Translations under genes and position numbers: made by a program
Shown here: positions 1-6,345 of the stretch, in pieces
Layout: each line of letters opens with the position of its first letter
Position numbering within the stretch: the stretch's first letter is position 1
Assembly (NCBI GenBank): GCA_013140415.1
Contig: JABFSW010000074.1
Location: 1-10,455 of the forward strand
Length of the DNA: 10,455 nt
Reading direction: 5' to 3'
DNA from: Nitrosarchaeum sp.
GTDB taxonomy: Archaea; Thermoproteota; Nitrososphaeria; Nitrososphaerales; Nitrosopumilaceae
The notes under the pieces: generated by a model
What the model saw: the letters and a program-made list of their open reading frames with translations, nothing else
Told to the model about the DNA's origin: nothing
Databases searched by the model: none

Positions 1-2
1 CC

Positions 3-551
3 ATCTCACTAACAGAATCACTACCGCTCTCTGACCCCCTAACAAATGCAATATCAAAGGATCTATCCGAATCACTACCACTCTCTGCTACACTCAACAC
101 ATCTACATCCATCTCACTATCCGAATCACTACCACTCTCTGCTACACTCAACACATCTACATCCATCTCACTATCTGAATCACTACCACTCTCTGCTACA
201 GCTACTACCATTGGTGTACTATCCATCTCACTAACAGAATCACTACCACTAGCTGCTACAGCTACTACCATTGGTGTACTATCCATCTCACTAACAGAAT
301 CACTACCACTAGCTGCTACAGCAACAACCATTAACACCAAGTCTGTCTCACTATCTGAATCACTACCACTAGCTGCTACAGCTACTACCATTGGTGTACT
401 ATCTGTCTCATTATCTGAATCACTACCACTAGCTGCTGCAGCAACCATCACTGCATCTACATCCATCTCACTAACTGAATCACTACCACTAGCTGCTGCA
501 GTCAACACTGTTGCATCTACATTTGGCTCACTATCTGAATCACTACCACTA
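3..551 (+). repeat. In-frame 54/60-bp tandem repeats of the surface protein gene
   Basis: Each unit starts with TCACTACC(A/G)CT (Ser-Leu-Pro-Leu) and ends with a Ser-Leu-(Ser/Thr)-Glu-type motif. Unit starts are at 18, 72, 126, 180, 240, 300, 360, 420, 480 and 540. The first three complete units are 54 bp (18 residues), the next six are 60 bp (20 residues), and the array fades after 540. Units 72-125 and 126-179 differ at one silent base. Units 180-239 and 240-299 differ at two bases. The array may continue left of the window. There are no spacers, so this is a protein-coding repeat and not a CRISPR. Confidence 0.95.
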
Positions 552-2879
552 ACTTACACAGTAACAAAAGAAATTTCAAAGAGTCTAACTGATTTATTAT
601 CATTAAAGGATAATCTTGCAATATCTTTTATTTCTGGAAACAATACCTTACCTACTAAACTCTACCCAGGTTCTACTACAACAGCAATTACACTATCTCA
701 AAATAATACAAGTATTATACTAACTAGTTCATCTGTTGTAGAAACTATCACGATACCTAACTCAGTTGTTACACAACTAGTAATTAATTACACATCAAGC
801 TTATCATCAAACTCATCAGGAACTTTTGTACCTATTACTAATGGATTTGATGTAATATTCAATACTACAAATACAAATTCTGCAAGTATCTCTGTAAACG
901 CTACAATATCTGATGGTACAACACTTACTGGTCCTACAGGTTGGAATGGTATACTAGAACTACCTACAACTACTTCAGTTACCATTCCTCAAACAACTAC
1001 AAACGGAGTAACTACAACATATTCTGAAGTTGCTGCAATTGAACTTGGAGTTAATGGATCTACAATACAACTTTCCAGTCCTGCAAGACTTGAATTTACA
1101 GGAAATGGTGTAGGTAACATTGTAGCATTCTTTGTAGGTACAAGTGGAGTTACCACTTTTATCACTACTCAATGTACCTCTGATTCTGCATCAGGAATGC
1201 CTACTGGTGCTGATGAATGCTATTTTGATAATGGAGATGATCTTATAATTTGGACTGATCACTTTACCAAGTTTGGTGCAAGTCAAAGATCTACTTCATC
1301 CACTGGTAGTAGTGGTTCATCAGGTGGAACTGGTGGTGTAGGTACAGGTTCAGGTAAAACAGGCGTAGGTCCAAGTGGTACAAGTAGAGGTGTTAGTGGA
1401 TTTGGTGGAATCTTGGGTACTGCATTGACAATAAACGAGATCACCTATGACAGATGTGAGGAAAATATAGCCACAATTCTAGTCTCTAGTGACGCTGATA
1501 GGGCTCCATCTGTAACTGTTCACACAGCAAGATCAGGGTCAATTTTAGCCAAACTAGCAAACATTCAACCATATGAGCAATCAAACAAGATTACAAAACT
1601 AGACAAATATCTCTATGAAATTCCAATAACTTCTGATGAGACATTCTTAATGGTAGTTGTTACTGAAGAAAAAGGAGTATCCAAAAATACTGTCCAATCA
1701 GCAATTCATCTAACATCATGTGAAGGAGCAACAGTAATCAGTAAAGTACCAGAAGAAAAATATGAAGAAATTGCATCATCCGCACCAAAAATATTTGATG
1801 TCAAATTCCAAATTGAAAATAACACCCAACACAGATCAGAGACAGAATCTGAATTCTTTTATGTAAATAATCAAGACTTGAGTGTTTCTGCAGTAGTAGA
1901 TGCACAGATGCCATTGCAGAGAAGTGAACTAAGAATAATCACTCTTGGGCAATCATCAGAATATGTTGCAATAAAAATGAATGTAGAGTCATTACCAATT
2001 TCAAATTCTACATATGTAATTAGTGCAACAATCCCATCATCTTTGATGCAGGAACCAGCAATCTCGTACTGGATTCATATTATTGATGAGGATCAAAACG
2101 AAGCAGAATCAAAGCAATACAACATTGGTGTAAAACCAATCTCTGTTGGCGATGTTTCATTTGAGATGGATATTGCATCCATCAAAGAAAGTGGTTCACT
2201 AGTTAGACCGCAATTATTTGTAGATAACAAAGATTTACCATCATACGGTATAGTATCTCTAATTGTAAATGGTGAGGTCATATCCAAGAAATCACAGTTA
2301 TTTGCAACTGGAGAAACAATTGTTAGTCTTGAATGGAAATCCCCTAATGTAGATGAACACACCATTTATGATGTAATAGCAAGCGTTGATTTGTATGACA
2401 AATCAATTTCTACACAGTCTGCTAAACTACACATTTATCCAAAAACTATAACCATGTTAGCCTCAGAAATAAAGCCACTAGAATCTATTACAGAAAATGA
2501 TACCGTATTGGCAGACCCAGCAGTAATTTATGCATCAAACTATGTTGATGAAAACTTGAGATTCCATGTGATAGCTCCAAATGGTCAATGCATAATTGGT
2601 GTATCAGAAGATTGTGCAATACATGAGAGTACCACCAATCAACGTGGTGGATTGACAAGTATTGAATATGAAGATCAAATCATAAGAGTCAGATACAGTG
2701 GTCCAGACAGTCCACTTGAAAGATTCTCAATTACGTCAATTGATCCACTAGTAGATAATTGGATTGTCTCCCTAGAAACATCAGATGGAGTTATTCCTCA
2801 AGCCCAAGCAATGGAAGATATGCCTATTAAAGTAAAGTATAGAACACATTCAGAAACAATCACTGTTTCTTCTGAATAG
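3..2879 (+). CDS. Large repeat-containing secreted/surface protein (3' part, open at left edge)
   Basis: The frame is open without a stop from the left edge to TAG at 2877-2879, giving 958 visible residues; the true start lies upstream. Regions in visible-residue numbering: about 1-185, tandem 18/20-residue Ser/Thr/Leu-rich repeats with an SLSESLPL-like core; about 190-425, a Thr/Ser/Asn-rich, probably beta-stranded region with eight N-X-S/T sequons between 213 and 353 and a Cys pair (391, 406), ending in DHFTKFGA; about 427-470, a Gly/Ser linker; about 475-958, a beta-rich region with Cys 485/573 and 863/871. No transmembrane helix or sorting signal is visible at the C-terminus. Composition and sequons suggest an exported, glycosylated cell-envelope or S-layer-associated protein. 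From memory, similar C-terminal regions recur in Nitrosopumilus surface proteins; I cannot confirm this here. ATG 1197 is an internal Met, not the start. No enzymatic motif was recognised. The gene converges on glyS. Confidence 0.85.
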   Translation: MSLTESLPLSDPLTNAISKDLSESLPLSATLNTSTSISLSESLPLSATLNTSTSISLSESLPLSATATTIGVLSISLTESLPLAATATTIGVLSISLTESLPLAATATTINTKSVSLSESLPLAATATTIGVLSVSLSESLPLAAAATITASTSISLTESLPLAAAVNTVASTFGSLSESLPLTYTVTKEISKSLTDLLSLKDNLAISFISGNNTLPTKLYPGSTTTAITLSQNNTSIILTSSSVVETITIPNSVVTQLVINYTSSLSSNSSGTFVPITNGFDVIFNTTNTNSASISVNATISDGTTLTGPTGWNGILELPTTTSVTIPQTTTNGVTTTYSEVAAIELGVNGSTIQLSSPARLEFTGNGVGNIVAFFVGTSGVTTFITTQCTSDSASGMPTGADECYFDNGDDLIIWTDHFTKFGASQRSTSSTGSSGSSGGTGGVGTGSGKTGVGPSGTSRGVSGFGGILGTALTINEITYDRCEENIATILVSSDADRAPSVTVHTARSGSILAKLANIQPYEQSNKITKLDKYLYEIPITSDETFLMVVVTEEKGVSKNTVQSAIHLTSCEGATVISKVPEEKYEEIASSAPKIFDVKFQIENNTQHRSETESEFFYVNNQDLSVSAVVDAQMPLQRSELRIITLGQSSEYVAIKMNVESLPISNSTYVISATIPSSLMQEPAISYWIHIIDEDQNEAESKQYNIGVKPISVGDVSFEMDIASIKESGSLVRPQLFVDNKDLPSYGIVSLIVNGEVISKKSQLFATGETIVSLEWKSPNVDEHTIYDVIASVDLYDKSISTQSAKLHIYPKTITMLASEIKPLESITENDTVLADPAVIYASNYVDENLRFHVIAPNGQCIIGVSEDCAIHESTTNQRGGLTSIEYEDQIIRVRYSGPDSPLERFSITSIDPLVDNWIVSLETSDGVIPQAQAMEDMPIKVKYRTHSETITVSSE
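1281..1412 (+). other. Low-complexity Gly/Ser/Thr linker inside the surface protein
   Basis: Visible residues 427 to about 470 are almost entirely Gly, Ser and Thr with occasional Val, Lys and Pro, encoded by GGT/GGA/AGT/TCA-rich DNA. The linker directly follows a DHFTKFGA motif that closes the upstream beta-rich region and precedes the hydrophobic start of the C-terminal region (GILGTALTINE). It looks like a flexible hinge between two folded parts. Confidence 0.75.
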
Positions 2880-2887
2880 TCTATATC

Positions 2888-2900
2888 TTTTTTAAAAAAA
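2888..2900. terminator. Bidirectional T6/A7 terminator between convergent genes
   Basis: The 21-bp gap between the surface protein stop (2879) and the glyS stop (2901-2903 on the minus strand) contains T6 at 2888-2893 followed by A7 at 2894-2900. It therefore reads as a T-run on both strands. Archaeal transcription commonly stops at such T-tracts without a stem-loop, so this short tract could end both transcripts. Confidence 0.65.
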
Positions 2901-4358
2901 CTATGGATATGCAATAAATTCAGAAAGAACAGAGTCAATCTCTGAAATTTTGATTCTGTTTTGCTCCATTGAATCTCTTTTACGCAATGTTACTGTTTGG
3001 TCTTCCAAAGTTTGGTAATCAACAGTAATAGCAAATGGCGCACCTATCTCATCCAGTCTTCTGTATCTTCTTCCTATTGCACCTGAATGATCCAAAAACA
3101 CATCATATTTTCTTTTGATCTGAAGATATATCTCATCTGTCTTTTCTTTTAATCCATCTTTTTTTATCAATGAAAGAACACCAATGTGTATGGGTGCCAA
3201 GTATGGCTTGAGAGACAGTACGGTTCTTTCATTTTCTTTATCCTCGTATAATGAATGCTCAAGGATTGTGTAAAGACTACGATCAATTCCCATTGAAATC
3301 TCAAAAACATGTGGTAAAACTTTCTCATCATTATCCATTACTTCAAATTTCTCTTTACTTTTCTTGGCATGACTAGATAAATCATAATCTGATCTGTAAT
3401 TGCATGCAACCAATTCAAGCCAACCTATTGTAGTTTCAACTTCAAAATCAAATGCAACTTGGGCATAGAATGCTTTTTCCGTATCTCCTAGTTTTCTGAA
3501 TCTACTTTTTGTTACATCTATTCCTGTTTTCTCATAAAATTCAATTAGTATTGCTAGATAATATGCTACAAACTTGTTTGGAATTATCTTTGATTCTACT
3601 GCTTCTTTACATGTAATTACTTGGAGTTTAGAATCAACTTGAATTCTAATAATAGTATCTGCAATTTCAGAAAACTTTTCCATCTCATCTAATTTTGTTG
3701 GATTGCAAAACACTTCAATCTCTGCCTGGTAAAATTCTCTTAAACGAAGTAGACTTTGTCTTGGTGATATCTCATTTCTGAAGCTTTTACCCACCTGAGC
3801 AATTCCAAGTGGCAACTTACCTCTCATAGTCTTAAACAGTCTTGGAAAATCAACAAAAATAGACTGACATGTCTCAGGTCTAAGGTATGCAGTTTCCTCC
3901 TCTGGACCAATTCCTACTTTGAACATCATGTTGAATTTCTTGGCATTTTCAAAATCTCCCTTACACTTTGGACATTTGATGTTGTTTTGTAAAATAGCAT
4001 TATCAAAGTCCTCCAAATCTGCGCTTTCAGGAATTTCTATTTTTGAGATTTCAGAAATAGTTCTGTCTGCTCTAAAGGTTGACTTACATTTTGTGCATTT
4101 TATTATTGGATCTGCAAAATTTCCCAAATGTCCTGATGCCTCAAATACAGATTTTGACATTATCTGTGAGCCATCAATTTCCATCATTCCATCTCTTCTG
4201 ATTAGTTCTCTTCTCCATAACTCCAGAAATTTATTTTTCAAACTTACACCAGAAGGCCCATATTCCCAAAAACCTGCCTGAGCATCTGCATAAACCTCAC
4301 AGCTAGGAAAGTAAAATCCACGCTCAAGTGCTAATTTCATTACATCTTCATAATTCAT
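2901..4358 (-). CDS. glyS: Glycyl-tRNA synthetase (class II, dimeric archaeal/eukaryotic type)
   Basis: Charges tRNA-Gly with glycine in the cytoplasm using ATP. The 485-residue product has the expected order: N-terminal ERGFYFPS...GFWEYGP (13-35), a Cys4 zinc site C88-x2-C91...C129-x2-C132, the RPETCQSIF segment (160-168) matching the family's RPETAQ signature, class II motif 2 (FRNEISPR, 193-200), motif 3 (MGIDRSLYTIL, 356-366), and a C-terminal anticodon-binding domain (about 384-485) with GAIGRRYRRLDEIGAPF and TVTLRKRDS. It is shorter than the roughly 570 residues I recall for many archaeal GlyRS, but no core motif is missing. The ATG at 4358 has a GGTGA Shine-Dalgarno nine bases upstream and lies 31 bp after nfo, so cotranscription with nfo is likely. 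Confidence 0.97.
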   Translation of the reverse strand: MNYEDVMKLALERGFYFPSCEVYADAQAGFWEYGPSGVSLKNKFLELWRRELIRRDGMMEIDGSQIMSKSVFEASGHLGNFADPIIKCTKCKSTFRADRTISEISKIEIPESADLEDFDNAILQNNIKCPKCKGDFENAKKFNMMFKVGIGPEEETAYLRPETCQSIFVDFPRLFKTMRGKLPLGIAQVGKSFRNEISPRQSLLRLREFYQAEIEVFCNPTKLDEMEKFSEIADTIIRIQVDSKLQVITCKEAVESKIIPNKFVAYYLAILIEFYEKTGIDVTKSRFRKLGDTEKAFYAQVAFDFEVETTIGWLELVACNYRSDYDLSSHAKKSKEKFEVMDNDEKVLPHVFEISMGIDRSLYTILEHSLYEDKENERTVLSLKPYLAPIHIGVLSLIKKDGLKEKTDEIYLQIKRKYDVFLDHSGAIGRRYRRLDEIGAPFAITVDYQTLEDQTVTLRKRDSMEQNRIKISEIDSVLSEFIAYP

Positions 4359-4367
4359 TATACCATT

Positions 4368-4372
4368 TCACC
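4368..4372 (-). promoter_or_regulatory. Shine-Dalgarno of glyS (GGTGA)
   Basis: On the minus strand GGTGA lies nine bases before the glyS ATG. It is complementary to the UCACC at the 3' end of archaeal 16S rRNA. It supports the ATG at 4358 and translation from a leadered message, as expected for the second gene of an operon. Confidence 0.65.
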
Positions 4373-4380
4373 AATGACTG

Positions 4381-4388
4381 AATAAATT
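4381..4388 (-). promoter_or_regulatory. Possible TATA box for a glyS-only promoter
   Basis: The minus strand reads AATTTATT just after the nfo stop, centred about 26 nt before the glyS ATG, the same spacing as the nfo and priL TATA boxes. It could drive a separate leaderless glyS transcript. In AT-rich DNA it may be chance, and the Shine-Dalgarno favours a leadered transcript. Confidence 0.3.
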
Positions 4389-4389
4389 C

Positions 4390-5229
4390 CTACGCCAACT
4401 CCTTTACTTTTCTTATGTTTTCAAAGTCGTCCCTAGTATCATCAATTGGAGTTTCTAAAATTATTGGAATCTTTTTCTTGTTGGCAGTTTTTATTACTTC
4501 TGATAATCCTTTTTCTCCAATGTTTCCCAATCCCACATGATAATGTCTATCAAGATTGCAACCAATCTCTCCCTTGGCATCATTAAGATGTAAAATCTTC
4601 AAATTCTCAAATCCCACTGTATCATCAAATTTTGCAAAAGTGTCTTTGACTGATTTTTCTGTTCTTAGATCATAACCAGAAACAAATGCATGGCATGTAT
4701 CAAGACAAACACCAAATTTTTTTGCAGGCTTTAACTGATTCAAAATCTCTGCCAACTGCTCAAAATTTGCACCAACAGAATTTTTTTGCCCAGCAGTATT
4801 TTCTAATAAAATCATTACATCATTTTTTGTTTGTCCTGCTTTGTTGAGTCCTTTAACCAATTGTTTGATTCCTGCCTCTTCACCTGTACCTAAATGGCTG
4901 CCAAGATGTGTAACCAAATATGGAATACCTAACTTTCCACATCTCTCAACTTCATTAATCAGTGTATTGACTGATTTTTCAAATCCATCTTCTTTTGGAG
5001 TGGATAGATTTGGCAAATATGGCATATGGGCACATGTTGCAAATCTATCTATCTTACTTGTTTTTAATTTCTCTTTGAAATTTGTAATATCACTATCTGA
5101 AAGATCTTTTGCATGCCATCCTCTTGGGTTTCTAGTAAATATCTGGAAAGCAGAACACTCTCTTTCTACGGCATTATCTACTGCTTTGTCAATTGAACCT
5201 GCGATCGAAACATGGCAACCGATCTGCAT
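4390..5229 (-). CDS. nfo: Endonuclease IV (AP endonuclease, Nfo family)
   Basis: Cleaves DNA 5' of abasic sites and trims blocked 3' ends in base-excision repair. The protein is 279 residues, close to the 285 of E. coli Nfo, with a TIM-barrel pattern. All nine residues expected for the tri-zinc centre are visible: H68 (AHMPY), H108 (THLGSH), E143 (LLENTAG), D177 and H180 (GVCLDTCHAF), H214 (LHLND), D227 and H229 (DRHYH) and E259 (ILETP). The N-terminus GCHVSIAGS matches the family's GAHVS-AGG opening, supporting ATG at 5229. A TATA-like element centred about 26 nt upstream suggests a leaderless message. The gene is divergent from priL and is followed by glyS after 31 bp on the same strand. 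Confidence 0.97.
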   Translation of the reverse strand: MQIGCHVSIAGSIDKAVDNAVERECSAFQIFTRNPRGWHAKDLSDSDITNFKEKLKTSKIDRFATCAHMPYLPNLSTPKEDGFEKSVNTLINEVERCGKLGIPYLVTHLGSHLGTGEEAGIKQLVKGLNKAGQTKNDVMILLENTAGQKNSVGANFEQLAEILNQLKPAKKFGVCLDTCHAFVSGYDLRTEKSVKDTFAKFDDTVGFENLKILHLNDAKGEIGCNLDRHYHVGLGNIGEKGLSEVIKTANKKKIPIILETPIDDTRDDFENIRKVKELA

Positions 5230-5250
5230 ATGTCAAACTTTACCTAAACA

Positions 5251-5260
5251 TAATTTAAAT
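5251..5260 (-). promoter_or_regulatory. TATA box of nfo (leaderless spacing)
   Basis: The minus strand reads ATTTAAATTA, a good archaeal TATA element, centred about 26 nt upstream of the nfo ATG. That places the transcription start at or next to the start codon. The element is nearly palindromic, so orientation would depend on the flanking BRE. Confidence 0.6.
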
Positions 5261-5289
5261 CAGCATCTGCCCAAATAATTAAAACCAGA

Positions 5290-5298
5290 TTTTTATGT
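5290..5298 (+). promoter_or_regulatory. TATA box of priL (leaderless spacing)
   Basis: TTTTTATGT is centred about 26 nt upstream of the priL ATG at 5320, the distance between an archaeal TATA box and its start site. No Shine-Dalgarno precedes the ATG, which fits a leaderless priL-priS transcript. Confidence 0.55.
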
Positions 5299-5319
5299 AA
5301 TTGTCATTAATCACTATTC

Positions 5320-6345
5320 ATGCTTGCACTTGGACAGGATGAAATTGCAAAATACCCCTTTTTGGCAGATGCTGGTCAATATCTAAAAGATAAGGGGTTT
5401 ACACTGGAGCAATTTGGAACTGATCCAGATTTGAAATTATTGGTAGAAAAGGCATTTAATCGAATTGAAGTGGCTGCAGATGGAAAAATCTACCACTCTG
5501 ATTTGATAGGAGATCAAGCATCAAATCAAGCTGCACTTCCAAGAGAAGTTTTCTCTTTTCTCTTAGCCATTGTATTACTCAAGTTAAGTGGCATGAACAC
5601 ATTAATCAAAAGATTTGCGCTTGCCGAAGCCAGACGTGCAGAAAAATACCTAGAAAAGGACTTGGCAAATATCTCTGATGAATCAAAAAAACAACTAGCA
5701 ATTAGAATTATTGATGATTTGTTTTCAGTTCAGATAAAAAAACAGGACGACTATTTTGTAATACCTATATCTAATTATCTCAAGCATTCAATAAATTTTC
5801 ATGAAAGAGAATGGAAATTAATAAACAGACATGTAGAAAATGGTCTGGTCTTTCTTACTCCACACGAAACAGTCAGACTGATTCGAAAAGAATTGGGAAC
5901 ATATATCAGCTCTAAGATTATTAATGCAAAAACACCACCAATGATCTCAGGTTTTGAAGAATCTGTCAGCAAATTAATTTCCATGTCTAAAAAGTTTGCA
6001 ACTTATACTGTAACTACTGGAGAATATCCACCATGCATAAAGCACGCCATTGAAATTCTTGAAAAAGGAGAAAATCTACCACATTCTGGAAGATTTATGC
6101 TTGCAACATTTCTGTTATCAAAAGGTCAATCAGTAGAAAAAATTGCACCGTTATTCAAAAATGCTCCTGATTATAATGAACGAGTTACTCTTTACCAACT
6201 AAATCACTTGGCAGGAACTTCAGGAAGTGGCACCCAATACTCATGTCCTTCATGTGAGAAACTCAAGACACAAAATTTGTGTTTTGCAATACCAGAATGT
6301 GATAATATCATAAACCCACTTCAATTTGGAAAAAAGAGAACATAA
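5320..6345 (+). CDS. priL: DNA primase large subunit (PriL, Fe-S type)
   Basis: Regulatory, non-catalytic subunit of the archaeal/eukaryotic-type primase; with PriS it makes primers for replication. The 341-residue product opens with LGQDEIAKYPFLADAG, typical of archaeal PriL, has a helical N-terminal half, and carries the C-terminal iron-sulfur domain. Conserved Cys for the [4Fe-4S] cluster are probably C239 (YPPCIKHA), C312 (YSCPSC), C321 (QNLC) and C327 (PEC). C309 is an extra Cys within YSCPSC. HSGRFMLATFLL (about 256-267) matches the family's conserved H-x-G-R segment. An in-frame stop at 5308-5310 makes ATG 5320 the first possible ATG. Its stop overlaps the priS start by one base, so the subunits are translationally coupled. 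Confidence 0.95.
   Translation: MLALGQDEIAKYPFLADAGQYLKDKGFTLEQFGTDPDLKLLVEKAFNRIEVAADGKIYHSDLIGDQASNQAALPREVFSFLLAIVLLKLSGMNTLIKRFALAEARRAEKYLEKDLANISDESKKQLAIRIIDDLFSVQIKKQDDYFVIPISNYLKHSINFHEREWKLINRHVENGLVFLTPHETVRLIRKELGTYISSKIINAKTPPMISGFEESVSKLISMSKKFATYTVTTGEYPPCIKHAIEILEKGENLPHSGRFMLATFLLSKGQSVEKIAPLFKNAPDYNERVTLYQLNHLAGTSGSGTQYSCPSCEKLKTQNLCFAIPECDNIINPLQFGKKRT

Noticed and set aside
46..234. His/Tyr/Leu-rich 62-residue repeat peptide on the plus strand
   Set aside because: It is the second-frame reading of the same 54/60-bp repeats, and it ends where the unit type changes. The long open frame of the surface protein accounts for this DNA.
3..551. Possible CRISPR array from regularly spaced repeats
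   Set aside because: The units are contiguous, 54 or 60 bp, a multiple of three, and translate without stops in the frame of the downstream gene. There are no unique spacers.
788..1172. Two overlapping minus-strand ORFs of 65 codons
   Set aside because: They lie opposite the surface protein gene in low-complexity Thr/Ser-coding DNA and show no protein family features or start signals.
3919..4281. 120-codon plus-strand ORF
   Set aside because: It is antisense to the glyS zinc-site region, whose conserved motifs explain the sequence.
4841..5278. 145-codon plus-strand ORF reaching into the nfo-priL gap
   Set aside because: It is antisense to nfo, whose nine zinc ligands are intact, and the translation resembles no family I know.
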